From the IMG/VR virus record IMGVR_UViG_3300010354_000890, positions 1 through 20,252 of that record: a stretch of DNA of 20,252 nucleotides; one strand, written 5' to 3'. The notes below the pieces were generated by a model. The model worked only from the letters and a program-made list of their open reading frames with translations. It was not told where the DNA came from and ran no database searches. Of the stretch, positions 1 to 7,611 are shown piece by piece (the first letter of the stretch is position 1; every line of letters begins with the position of its first letter). This DNA is from a virus. Made by a program: the position numbers and the translations under genes.

Positions 1-333
1 AAGCAAATCGAAGTGAAACATGGGAAAAAATTTCCCAAAGACGTTATTGAGCACTGGCCAGAAGTATTTGGAGAGATAACTTTAAATGTTATCCCTTTAA
101 AGTATCTTGATAAAATTTCAATCCGATTTAAAAATCAAAAAATTTGGGAAGTGAACGTTCGATCAAAAAAGGTAGAACCAGATTGGGAAACTATAGAAAA
201 AAATATAAAAGAAATACTTCATTCTTATGAATCTCAAATCGATAATATAGATTTTAAATTAGATACAGATCAAATCAAAAAAGATATGATAAAAGAATCT
301 AGACGTTTTTTAAAAAAAAGAAAATTACTATGA
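1..333 (+). CDS. Hypothetical phage protein, 5' end outside window
   Basis: The frame is open from base 1, so the gene almost certainly starts upstream. A GTG at 13 could be read as a start, but four in-frame codons precede it and no clear Shine-Dalgarno is visible. The visible 110 residues are basic and include the stretch HWPEVFGEITLNVIPLKYL, then a short beta-like segment (IRFKNQKIWEVNV) and a Lys-rich helical tail ending in FLKKRKLL. I do not recognise a characterised family; the sequence has the look of a small conserved protein of T4-like marine phages, from memory only. Its stop overlaps the thyX start by 4 bp (ATGA), so the two are probably translationally coupled. No function is assigned. 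Confidence 0.6.
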   Translation, partial: KQIEVKHGKKFPKDVIEHWPEVFGEITLNVIPLKYLDKISIRFKNQKIWEVNVRSKKVEPDWETIEKNIKEILHSYESQIDNIDFKLDTDQIKKDMIKESRRFLKKRKLL

Positions 334-989
334 ACGTTAAACTAATTTCTTCTAGCGAACCTACCGAAGAATTGAAACAAATTGGCATAGAAGACGCCCT
401 AGACCTAGTGGCGTTTTGTGCTAGAGTAAGTAATCCTAGTAATCAACTAAACACGGAAACTAGCGAAAAATTGATCAAATACTTAATCAAGCATAGGCAC
501 TGGTCTCCTTTAGAAATGGTCAGCGCCTGTTTAGAAATTACTACCACACGAGATATTGCTAGACAAATACTACGTCATCGCAGTTTCAGTTTTCAAGAGT
601 TTAGCCAACGCTATGCAGACCCAACAAAAGATCTTAATTTTGTCTATCGAGATGCTAGATTACAGGATCCTAAAAATAGACAAAATAGTATAGAAACCGA
701 TGACGAAATGCTAAAGGCCAAATGGGAAAATATTCAAGCCTCTGTTATACAGGCAAGTAGATCGGCATACGAATGGGCTATCGAGCATGGTATAGCTAAA
801 GAACAGGCTCGTGCAGTCCTTCCAGAAGGACTGATGGAAAGTAAGTTATATATGAATGGAACCATACGTAGTTGGGTTCATTATATTGAACTCAGGAGCG
901 AAAATGGAACACAATTAGAGCATCAAGAAATAGCTTTATCTTGTGCTAAAGTTATATCTAAAATATTTAAAGTCAATTATGAAACCTGA
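330..989 (+). CDS. thyX: Flavin-dependent thymidylate synthase ThyX
   Basis: ThyX makes dTMP from dUMP using methylene-tetrahydrofolate, FAD and NADPH. The 219-residue protein is a normal full length for the family. It carries the exact ThyX signature RHRx2Sx4SxR as RHRSFSFQEFSQR (residues 82-94), with the conserved RHWSPLEM region just before it (55-63) and the C-terminal EQARAVLPEGL and RSWVHYIELR segments that help form the substrate pocket. The ATG overlaps the upstream stop (ATGA). Phages often carry thyX to raise thymidine nucleotide supply during replication. It is the only gene here with a confident core-metabolic role. The downstream rSAM gene overlaps its last 11 bp, which places them in one + strand transcript. 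Confidence 0.96.
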   Translation: MNVKLISSSEPTEELKQIGIEDALDLVAFCARVSNPSNQLNTETSEKLIKYLIKHRHWSPLEMVSACLEITTTRDIARQILRHRSFSFQEFSQRYADPTKDLNFVYRDARLQDPKNRQNSIETDDEMLKAKWENIQASVIQASRSAYEWAIEHGIAKEQARAVLPEGLMESKLYMNGTIRSWVHYIELRSENGTQLEHQEIALSCAKVISKIFKVNYET

Positions 990-2259
990 TAAAAATAATA
1001 CTTACTGTCACTATCCTTTCAGAGAATTAGCTATGAAAGAATACGAAAACGACAAACTTATTGCGGTATGGCCTTGCTGTATGATGGGAAATATAAGACC
1101 AGACGGTAAACCGCTAAGTGTTATCGAAGATCCAAGCAACCTTACCCCGCAAGAAATCTATGATCATCCCAGGATGCAGCAGTTAAGAGAAAACATGATA
1201 AATGGCAAAAGGGATGAGTTATGTAAAGTTTGTTGGGATCAAGAAGATAGGGGTTTATTATCGTTTAGACACTTTTCTGAGTCTAGCGAAATAGAAGAAG
1301 ACAATACCAGACTATCTTCAGTCGACATTTCTGCAAGTAATCTATGTAACTTAAGGTGTAGAATGTGTACGCCGAGGTCTAGTCATTCACTTATGATAGA
1401 TCACGATTTTTTTAAAAAAGCAGGAGAAAGCGATAAAACTTACCCATTTAATTTTATTTTAAGAGATGTAGCAGAAACTACTCAATTTTTTTCAGTTTGG
1501 GAAACAAATACCCCTATTCCATGGAGAATGACTGATTCTGTCCAATGGAAATGGCTAATGGAGAATACTGATAAAATAAGAACTATTAAGGCAAGCGGTG
1601 GCGAGCCATTTTATGATAACAAAGTAATAAAATTAATTGATAGATACATTGAAACAGATAATGCCAAACATACTACTTTATCATTCCATACTAATGGAAC
1701 TTTATTAAGCGACGAACTAATTAATAAGTTGAATAAATTCAAAAGTAATCTTCATAATTTTAGTATAGATGGTTACAGGTCTACCTATAATTATGTAAGG
1801 TATCCAGGAAATTTTGACGACTTAGATAAAAATTTAAGGAATTATTGGACGAAAATAAATCCTAAAGGTATTTTTAGAGTTAACATGGTTTTAACTAGTT
1901 TAAATTTATTATCAGTAATAGACTTCGTTAAGTGGATCGACTCGATCTACACTGACAATTCTATAAATTTTGCTGAAGTTTATGGTTTTGATCGTGGAAC
2001 AAGCATCAATCGACTACCGATTTTTATCTTACAACAAGTTAAAAACGATATTGAAAAATTTTATTCTACGTTTAAAAAAGGTCTTTTGAAAGACGATCAT
2101 AAAACTAAAAATTTAATTCAGCAAATTAACAATGCTATAGAAAATAATAAAGAAGATAAAAGACTTATGCTAAAGGAAATTGGATTTTTTGATGTATCAA
2201 GAAATCAAAAATTTACCGATTATTTAGATCCAATTTTAATTAACTGGCTGTCTTCTTAA
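979..2259 (+). CDS. Radical SAM protein with N-terminal twitch-like Cys domain
   Basis: The 426-residue protein is an rSAM enzyme: CNLRCRMC at 123-130 supplies the CxxxCxxC that ligates the 4Fe-4S cluster, and GGEP at 207-210 is the SAM-binding motif. Before the core lies a Cys-rich region with C10, a CC pair at 33-34 and CxxC at 82-85, which probably binds an auxiliary Fe-S cluster; this matches the N-terminal-twitch rSAM architecture. The C-terminal third has no Cys cluster. I chose ATG 979 because the N-terminus then aligns with its paralogs; the frame is open from an earlier GTG at 943, which would add 12 residues inside thyX. It is the only rSAM gene on the + strand. Its last 20 bp overlap the opposing rSAM gene. 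Substrate unknown. Confidence 0.9.
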   Translation: MKPDKNNTYCHYPFRELAMKEYENDKLIAVWPCCMMGNIRPDGKPLSVIEDPSNLTPQEIYDHPRMQQLRENMINGKRDELCKVCWDQEDRGLLSFRHFSESSEIEEDNTRLSSVDISASNLCNLRCRMCTPRSSHSLMIDHDFFKKAGESDKTYPFNFILRDVAETTQFFSVWETNTPIPWRMTDSVQWKWLMENTDKIRTIKASGGEPFYDNKVIKLIDRYIETDNAKHTTLSFHTNGTLLSDELINKLNKFKSNLHNFSIDGYRSTYNYVRYPGNFDDLDKNLRNYWTKINPKGIFRVNMVLTSLNLLSVIDFVKWIDSIYTDNSINFAEVYGFDRGTSINRLPIFILQQVKNDIEKFYSTFKKGLLKDDHKTKNLIQQINNAIENNKEDKRLMLKEIGFFDVSRNQKFTDYLDPILINWLSS

Positions 2260-3418
2260 AAGATTTATCTCCTGGCCATAGAGGTAGTTTCGTTCCGGGA
2301 GCTCTTTTAGGAATTTTACTATCTGCACTGCTAACACAGCTAGGACTGGTGCAAACCTTAGGGCCATCATATAATTGAAATCCAGTTTCTATGTTGCCTA
2401 TAGGAGGATCATAACAACTATAACTTCTTTTAATACTTCCATCTGGTTCTCTTATAATAATACCTCTATAGCCACTACTACACTCCCAACCATTAAACTT
2501 ATTAAAATTAAAAGCATTAAACCGTTCTGCTTGATCCATATACCAAATTTTTCCAATACTGTCTACAAACTCTACTTGAAAATGTTGTGGAATTTTAGAA
2601 TTTTCTTCTTTAAAGATTGGATCAGGAGTTTTAAAAAAACGTGGTTCGGGACGTTTAACTTTTTTAGCTCTAACTGCTTTATCTTCTGTATATGCTCTTT
2701 GAGGCATTCCGTTATGTAGTCTTTTAAGCATGTCTTCTGTATAGCCATCTACTACACGGCTAGCTGTAGGATCACTTTGTGGTTTCAAAGTAACATTTAT
2801 TCCTTGATTATGAAAAAATAAAGCATTGTCAAAATCTCTATCAAACCATTCAGGAACCATAACCATGTTGATAGTAATTTGAACATCATGCTCTTGACAA
2901 AGTATCAATTTATCTGCGAAATCTTGCATTTTTTCTTTAGTATCAACATGCTCAGTATGTAAACTAGCTGTAATACTAGCTCTATGGAATTTACTAACCG
3001 CAGCACAATATTTTTCTTCAAACCATTTTATAGGTCTGCTCATATTGCTTGTCATATGAACACTAGTGTAATTAGTGTTATCAACGTCATCATTAAGATA
3101 GGCTAAAATATCTATATACCCTGGATGAAATGTAGGCTCACCACCGCTTAAACTAAAATGAAAGCTATTAAAGTTTCTTTCTCTAGCTTGTCTTTTTATT
3201 TCATCTATCGTTTTTAAACAAAGTTCTGTTGGTCTATGATCTTTAGTATCACTCCGAGCATAAGGCCAACAATAGCTACATCTATAATTACAATACCTTC
3301 CTAATAACCAGCTCACTGTAAATAAATCCTTATAAAGCATGGTTCTCTGGCCAACTCTCACTAAATCATCGTAAGGTATAGCAGTAAAATCGTAGGCACT
3401 CCAACTTAAATTTTCCAT
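2240..3418 (-). CDS. Radical SAM protein with C-terminal Cys-rich auxiliary domain
   Basis: The 392-residue protein starts with a short leader, then has CNYRCSYC at 43-50 (CxxxCxxC) and SGGEPTFHPG at 91-100, so the rSAM core is N-terminal. After a basic linker (about 245-265) comes a SPASM-like tail with cysteines at 313, 335, 356 and 361, enough to ligate one auxiliary cluster. This order is the reverse of the neighbouring N-twitch proteins. It is the intact counterpart of the split pair at 5600-6304 and 5130-5603, which shows the same CNYxCxYC, GGEP and FxGWxCS signatures in order. An AAGAGA element sits upstream of the ATG. It is the last gene of the minus-strand block. Substrate unknown. 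Confidence 0.9.
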   Translation of the reverse strand: MENLSWSAYDFTAIPYDDLVRVGQRTMLYKDLFTVSWLLGRYCNYRCSYCWPYARSDTKDHRPTELCLKTIDEIKRQARERNFNSFHFSLSGGEPTFHPGYIDILAYLNDDVDNTNYTSVHMTSNMSRPIKWFEEKYCAAVSKFHRASITASLHTEHVDTKEKMQDFADKLILCQEHDVQITINMVMVPEWFDRDFDNALFFHNQGINVTLKPQSDPTASRVVDGYTEDMLKRLHNGMPQRAYTEDKAVRAKKVKRPEPRFFKTPDPIFKEENSKIPQHFQVEFVDSIGKIWYMDQAERFNAFNFNKFNGWECSSGYRGIIIREPDGSIKRSYSCYDPPIGNIETGFQLYDGPKVCTSPSCVSSADSKIPKRAPGTKLPLWPGDKSFKKTAS

Positions 3419-3437
3419 TATATTTCTCTTATTTTGT

Positions 3438-3445
3438 AATTTATA
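3438..3445 (-). promoter_or_regulatory. Possible T4-type late promoter element
   Basis: The only gap in the 17-kb minus-strand gene run (3419-3458, 40 bp) contains TATAAATT on the minus strand, one base from the T4 late promoter consensus TATAAATA and about 20 bp before the ATG at 3418. In such AT-rich DNA a chance match is likely, so this is only a suggestion that the last gene could be transcribed separately. The rest of the gap shows only the ribosome site. Confidence 0.22.
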
Positions 3446-3458
3446 AGCCTACTTAAAT

Positions 3459-4562
3459 TTAACTATATATCCAATTATATAAATCTGTGTTAAAATCTTT
3501 CCAAGTTTCATTTCTTAAATTGTTAACTTTACTATCTTTATCTTTAAATAAACCTATGTCTCCTTGTTTCTCAAACTCGGAATATATCATACTTAACGTA
3601 TGTTTTGATGATTTACCTATAAGATGATTTAAAACTTTATCTTTAATATCTTTTGGAAGATTACAAGGCTGCATCCAATTAGGACCGTCTACCATTTGCC
3701 ATTCGGTAAGTAGATTACCTTTAAATGTTTCTTTTACAAACTCTTCTAAAAGATAAAATTTGTTCACATTGTATATGCTTATTATTCCATGTATTTTCGC
3801 TTTCTTTGGAAAATTATCGGCAAACCATGACATAGTTTTTACAACATTCTCCCACTTACTACCTTTACGTAAAAAGCTATTTAGATCGCCATAAGCATCA
3901 ACACTAAGATTGACCCAAACTACTTCGCATTGTTTTAATAAACTATGTAACTCTTTGCTTGGTATAATTGTAGAATTAGTTGTAAGTAAAATTCTAAGTT
4001 TTGATAAGTTACATCTTTTTAATAAATTTATAAATTTATCTTGCTCCATAAGAGGTTCACCGCCAATTAATTTTAAATATTTTAATTGGCTTAAATCATA
4101 ATTTTCTAAAATAGGCTTACTGTTTATTATTCCTGATAACTTTATAGGAGGAAAAAACTCTTCACCTAACTTTTTAGCATCATTATACCAGTTAGTAGAT
4201 AACTCAGGATTGCACATCCTACATCTATTGTTACATACATTACTTAATGCTAAATCAACATGTGTTAGAATAGGAGACTTAGGAATATCAGATCCTAGAT
4301 CTCTAACAAAATCTAATCTCATGCTTTTAGTTCCATTACTAATTCTTTCCTGATCGTAACACATTTCACAACCAGGATGAGGTTCATCATTAACCATCGC
4401 ATGTCTAAGTTCTTGCATAAACGGATGATTAAAAACATCACTATAATCTAGATGAAGATCTTTCGGGGTGTGCTCATGTCTAAACTGACAGCACGGATAA
4501 ACCTGATTATTTGGCCTTATGGCAATATGATGAAATGGCAATAAGCATCGATGTTTATACAT
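3459..4562 (-). CDS. Radical SAM protein with N-terminal twitch-like Cys domain
   Basis: The 367-residue protein is the shortest of the five N-twitch rSAM proteins here. The N-terminal Cys domain has C6 in the CLLPFHH context, CC at 24-25 and CEMC at 65-68. The core has CNNRCRMC at 110-117 and IGGEPLM at 166-172, followed by the conserved VNLSVDAYG strand. No C-terminal Cys cluster is visible; the tail ends in the aromatic sequence DLYNWIYS. The ATG at 4562 overlaps the SDR-like gene by 8 bp and has AGAGAG about eight bases upstream. The reaction is unknown; the auxiliary-cluster domain points to a peptide or a small metabolite rather than tRNA. Confidence 0.9.
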   Translation of the reverse strand: MYKHRCLLPFHHIAIRPNNQVYPCCQFRHEHTPKDLHLDYSDVFNHPFMQELRHAMVNDEPHPGCEMCYDQERISNGTKSMRLDFVRDLGSDIPKSPILTHVDLALSNVCNNRCRMCNPELSTNWYNDAKKLGEEFFPPIKLSGIINSKPILENYDLSQLKYLKLIGGEPLMEQDKFINLLKRCNLSKLRILLTTNSTIIPSKELHSLLKQCEVVWVNLSVDAYGDLNSFLRKGSKWENVVKTMSWFADNFPKKAKIHGIISIYNVNKFYLLEEFVKETFKGNLLTEWQMVDGPNWMQPCNLPKDIKDKVLNHLIGKSSKHTLSMIYSEFEKQGDIGLFKDKDSKVNNLRNETWKDFNTDLYNWIYS

Positions 4563-5133
4563 TATTATTCTCTCTATTATACCAATATCCTGTTTGCATA
4601 GGATCTATACTGAGTTCATTTATACATATGTTTGTTGGCTGATTTATTAACCATTCTACATATTTTGCAGCCTGTTCGATTGGCATACACTTCCTATCTG
4701 GGTGTTTATGCTGAACATTACTTAAACTACCAAAGCTAATTAAACTTACCTTTGGACCATGGCTCCACACGCCGTTTATCCCTAATGTATTTGTATAATC
4801 TCGTAGGGCTTTTTTCTCTGCATTATATAACCAAGCACCTCCTTTTTTTACTCGATCTGTTGTTGATCCTATACAAATTATATAACAAGCATGATTATTA
4901 TCGACACAAGATTTATAAACTAAATCTAGTAAGACAGTCTGATTAAATTTCCATAAAGCACTGCAATTTATAAACACGTCATATTCTAATACAAGCTTTG
5001 CACATTTTTTTTGATCTTCTAAATTTGTAAGATCAAACCCAGTGTTTCTACTCAAGAATTTAGCTGTCGGGAACAATTTAAATAATTCCTTAGCTAGACC
5101 ATAATTTGAATTCCCTGCAATTAATATTTTCAT
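4555..5133 (-). CDS. Short-chain dehydrogenase/reductase-like protein
   Basis: The protein of 192 residues has a Rossmann-like N-terminus MKILIAGNSNYGLAKEL (Gly at 7 and 12, the cofactor-binding loop), an acidic position at D34 (FDLTN, as in the SDR DxxD region), INCSA at 55-59 in the place of the usual NNAG, S90 in ICIGST, and YNAEK at 103-107 giving the YxxxK catalytic pair. It is short for an SDR (usually about 250), with most of the C-terminal substrate region missing, so it may be a reduced NAD(P)-dependent oxidoreductase or epimerase. I chose ATG 5133 because it makes an ATGA overlap with the gene before; a TTG four codons upstream is also in frame. It sits within the rSAM run and may act on the same product. 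Confidence 0.75.
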   Translation of the reverse strand: MKILIAGNSNYGLAKELFKLFPTAKFLSRNTGFDLTNLEDQKKCAKLVLEYDVFINCSALWKFNQTVLLDLVYKSCVDNNHACYIICIGSTTDRVKKGGAWLYNAEKKALRDYTNTLGINGVWSHGPKVSLISFGSLSNVQHKHPDRKCMPIEQAAKYVEWLINQPTNICINELSIDPMQTGYWYNRENNNV

Positions 5134-5603
5134 CGAGTCATCCAAATCACACGTTCTTTAGCAGGATGAGCTTCTTCAGTTAAACTATTATTAAACACAT
5201 TCATATCGACATGATTTTTTAACACATTCTTATAATTTTCTTTATACATACTCTTAGGAGCACACAAGCCACAACCGCAAACTTTTTTAGGACAAATTAT
5301 TGTAGGCATAGTTTCTGATTTTAACCTAGCTTCTAATTCTTCAAGAATTTTATCAGACTCACTTAATTTTCCTATAGGCCCCCGCTTACCGCCAAAATCT
5401 GCCTGACAAGTTTGATGATGATAAACACTGTCACTATGCTGTTCAATGTGCATAAAAAACCAATTCACACTGCAATACCATCCTTCAAACTCTCTAAACT
5501 CAACAAATTTACTCTTACGGCTTTCTGCTCCTTCGCTAAGACACATTGTTCTTGACCCGCAACAAGGCCTGCCTATAGCCATTCCTAGTTTTTTATCGCT
5601 CAT
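5130..5603 (-). CDS. Free-standing Cys-rich SPASM-like domain protein (split rSAM, C-terminal part)
   Basis: The 157-residue protein has no rSAM core but many cysteines: GRPCCGSRTMC (14, 15, 21), GWYCSVNW (44), HHQTC (66) and CPKKVCGCGLC (104, 109, 111, 114). The FxGWxCS element lines up with FNGWECSS in the C-terminal domain of the 2240-3418 protein. The gene follows the 234-residue core protein with a 4-bp ATGA overlap. Together they equal one complete rSAM/auxiliary-domain enzyme of about 390 residues. It probably binds one or two Fe-S clusters and associates with the core protein; this is inference. Its own AAGAAGG ribosome site seven bases before the ATG argues that it is truly made as a separate protein. 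It could instead serve several rSAM cores. Confidence 0.78.
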   Translation of the reverse strand: MSDKKLGMAIGRPCCGSRTMCLSEGAESRKSKFVEFREFEGWYCSVNWFFMHIEQHSDSVYHHQTCQADFGGKRGPIGKLSESDKILEELEARLKSETMPTIICPKKVCGCGLCAPKSMYKENYKNVLKNHVDMNVFNNSLTEEAHPAKERVIWMTR

Positions 5604-6304
5604 ACATTAACCTTCTTAGTATCTTTATTCCAATAATCTTTAAACCATTGTAGCTGCTCGTCAGTATATTGATGTGCAAAACTACTTTTGCTATCCGGTT
5701 CTTCTCCTATTATTCTTGGAACATAACGTATTTCATTATTGTCTAACCAATAACATAATTCTTTGCATTCATCAAAATAAGCAGCATGAAACATAACATT
5801 TATACTTACATTCATTCCATGGTCCGGGCCTTCTTTACTAAACTGTAACATACGTCTTTTGACCTGTTCTTTCAATCTTTTATCTGCTTCAGCATGATAA
5901 CTTATAGTTATATGATTAAAGTTATCAAGAACAGCATCAGCTATTTTCTTACTCATTGCTCCATTACTTGTAACAGTAAAACTACATTCGTATAAATCTG
6001 CATATTCTTGATTATATAAGCTTCTTATATACTCTGCAAATTCTATAAACTTAGGATGAACTGTGGGTTCTCCACCAGTAAAATTAATACTGGCTTTTTT
6101 ATAATATCTATATTGCATGTATAACTTTATATACTTGAATACAAATTCAGCATTCTTTTTAAGATCATCTAAAGGTGCATGGGGGCTCCAATTATCGTGC
6201 CGGTGACTGGGACAATAAGTGCAATCATAGTTACATCTCCTTCCTAAATCCCAAGTAATTTGTAATTGGTTACCATCTAACAAATCTACCGTATCAAAAC
6301 TCAT
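5600..6304 (-). CDS. Radical SAM core-only protein (split rSAM, N-terminal part)
   Basis: The 234-residue protein has CNYDCTYC at 24-31 (CxxxCxxC) and FTGGEPTVHP at 75-84, and then stops after the TIM-barrel portion. It lacks any C-terminal Cys domain. Its first 100 residues share the LGRxCNYxCxYC, SxNFTGGEP and HPxxIxxxxY pattern with the 392-residue protein at 2240-3418, whose chain continues into an auxiliary domain; here that domain is the next gene, overlapping by ATGA. The ATG at 6304 itself overlaps the gene before by 4 bp and has AGAGAT upstream. It is most likely the catalytic half of a two-subunit enzyme. An older frameshift that became fixed would give the same picture. Confidence 0.9.
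   Translation of the reverse strand: MSFDTVDLLDGNQLQITWDLGRRCNYDCTYCPSHRHDNWSPHAPLDDLKKNAEFVFKYIKLYMQYRYYKKASINFTGGEPTVHPKFIEFAEYIRSLYNQEYADLYECSFTVTSNGAMSKKIADAVLDNFNHITISYHAEADKRLKEQVKRRMLQFSKEGPDHGMNVSINVMFHAAYFDECKELCYWLDNNEIRYVPRIIGEEPDSKSSFAHQYTDEQLQWFKDYWNKDTKKVNV
5611..5617 (-). promoter_or_regulatory. Shine-Dalgarno of the detached auxiliary-domain gene
   Basis: AAGAAGG on the minus strand lies seven bases before the ATG at 5603, inside the end of the core gene. It is one of the better ribosome sites in the window and supports independent initiation of the auxiliary-domain protein rather than a sequencing frameshift. Confidence 0.6.
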
Positions 6305-7611
6305 ATATAATCTCTAAACATTGGTTCTACATTAACTAAACTTTCATTCCTAATTTTATCTAAACCTCTTGTATATTTCACAAAATGATCCCATTCTGTC
6401 TCGTAATAACTTTCACTATTCATATAGTTTATAATGCCTTTTGAGATCGACTCAGCTTGCTCTATAATATTAGAATTAAAATTGTTATCTATTACCCATT
6501 GATTAAATTCATCGAATTTTTTTGTAACATCTTGCTTAAATTTTGTCGGTAAAACCCTTACATTGAGATGCTTAGGATGATGAGCAACATGATGTGTAAC
6601 AATTGGTTTAAGCAAACTAGGATTGATTCTTTTAAATCCGCTTTCTATTAGTTTCCATTTCATAAAATCAACCATATGATTAACATTATAAGCCGTTACG
6701 GTAAATGCCAACCAACTAAACACATTATTAGGTAGCTGATCTAATATTTGCAAATTTTTATAGATTTTATCCCATTTTGCAGGATGCCTTTGATATTCAA
6801 CAACAGAACCAAAACCGTCAACACTAGCTCCAACTCGGACTTGTTTAAATTGCTTCCATAGATTAGTTACTCTAGAAGGCAATGTGCTCATATTAGTATT
6901 ATACTCAACAACAATATGTTTAGCAGCATCTTTTTCGACACATCTTTCAAGAAAGTCATAATGCCTTTCAATTAACATAGGTTCACCACCAGCAAAGTAA
7001 ACGTGCTCAATATTATGAATATTTGCTTCTAATTGTTCCCAAAAAGGTTCATACTCTGGCCAGTTAAATGCTTCTACTTGTAGACCTTTTTTGGTTTCTT
7101 TAATTTCCATTATTCCAGAAGTATCTTTAAATTTATTACTTCCGGTTAATTCAATCCAATCATCATACCATGCACTACTATCGGTAGGACCACACATACG
7201 GCATTTTAAATTACAAAAATTACCAAAACGTAAATCATAATAGACTACAGGACATTCATCAAGATCGATACTACCATCTTCTTTTGTTTTAGATCTAGCC
7301 TGTTCAACTGTAAGCTTCCAATTACGTTGTTCATACTGTCGTCTACTATTAAGTCCATTCTCTTCTTCACTCCTACATCTGCCACATTCGTCATTCCAAA
7401 CTCCGTTTAACATGTTAAGTCTCATTATTTTTAACATATTAGTATTTCTTGCGTCAACTAAACTGTCACGTCCTGCATTATAAGCAGTGCCATCATCCTT
7501 TCTGATTACACCCTGATTTTTTGTAACATTAGCTTGACAACATACTCTCAAATCACCGTTCGCTCGAATAGCTTGAAAATTCCAAGGAATAGGACAAAAA
7601 GTATTATTCAT
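6301..7611 (-). CDS. Radical SAM protein with N-terminal twitch-like Cys domain
   Basis: The 436-residue protein begins MNNTFCPIPW, with C6, CC at 24-25 and CGRC at 76-79 forming the N-terminal auxiliary domain. The core has CNLKCRMC at 133-140 followed by the DSSAW element, and FAGGEPM at 206-212. It is closest to the 9832-11241 protein: both have YxDLRFG before the Cys motif, a DSSxW element after it, and a C-terminal HPxHLNVxVLPxxFK block. The pair looks like an old tandem duplication. The gene overlaps the PP-loop gene by 8 bp and the downstream split core by 4 bp; no clear Shine-Dalgarno precedes its ATG, so it may depend on translational coupling. Substrate unknown. Confidence 0.92.
   Translation of the reverse strand: MNNTFCPIPWNFQAIRANGDLRVCCQANVTKNQGVIRKDDGTAYNAGRDSLVDARNTNMLKIMRLNMLNGVWNDECGRCRSEEENGLNSRRQYEQRNWKLTVEQARSKTKEDGSIDLDECPVVYYDLRFGNFCNLKCRMCGPTDSSAWYDDWIELTGSNKFKDTSGIMEIKETKKGLQVEAFNWPEYEPFWEQLEANIHNIEHVYFAGGEPMLIERHYDFLERCVEKDAAKHIVVEYNTNMSTLPSRVTNLWKQFKQVRVGASVDGFGSVVEYQRHPAKWDKIYKNLQILDQLPNNVFSWLAFTVTAYNVNHMVDFMKWKLIESGFKRINPSLLKPIVTHHVAHHPKHLNVRVLPTKFKQDVTKKFDEFNQWVIDNNFNSNIIEQAESISKGIINYMNSESYYETEWDHFVKYTRGLDKIRNESLVNVEPMFRDYI

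Noticed and set aside
943-978. Upstream GTG extension of the + strand rSAM gene
   Set aside because: It would lengthen the overlap with thyX to 47 bp and add 12 residues not aligned with the N-termini of the paralogs; ATG 979 is preferred.
2225-2300. Bidirectional terminator at the convergent gene ends
   Set aside because: I found no stem-loop followed by a T-run on either strand in this stretch; the region is coding up to both stop codons.
2375-2719. Open frame of 114 codons on the + strand opposite the 2240-3418 rSAM gene
   Set aside because: It lies wholly antisense to a well-supported gene, has low-complexity Ile/Phe/Ser composition, no ribosome site and no recognisable motif. Similar + strand frames near 3910, 4752, 7814, 11805, 11965, 12527, 15616, 15665 and 17879 are rejected for the same reason.
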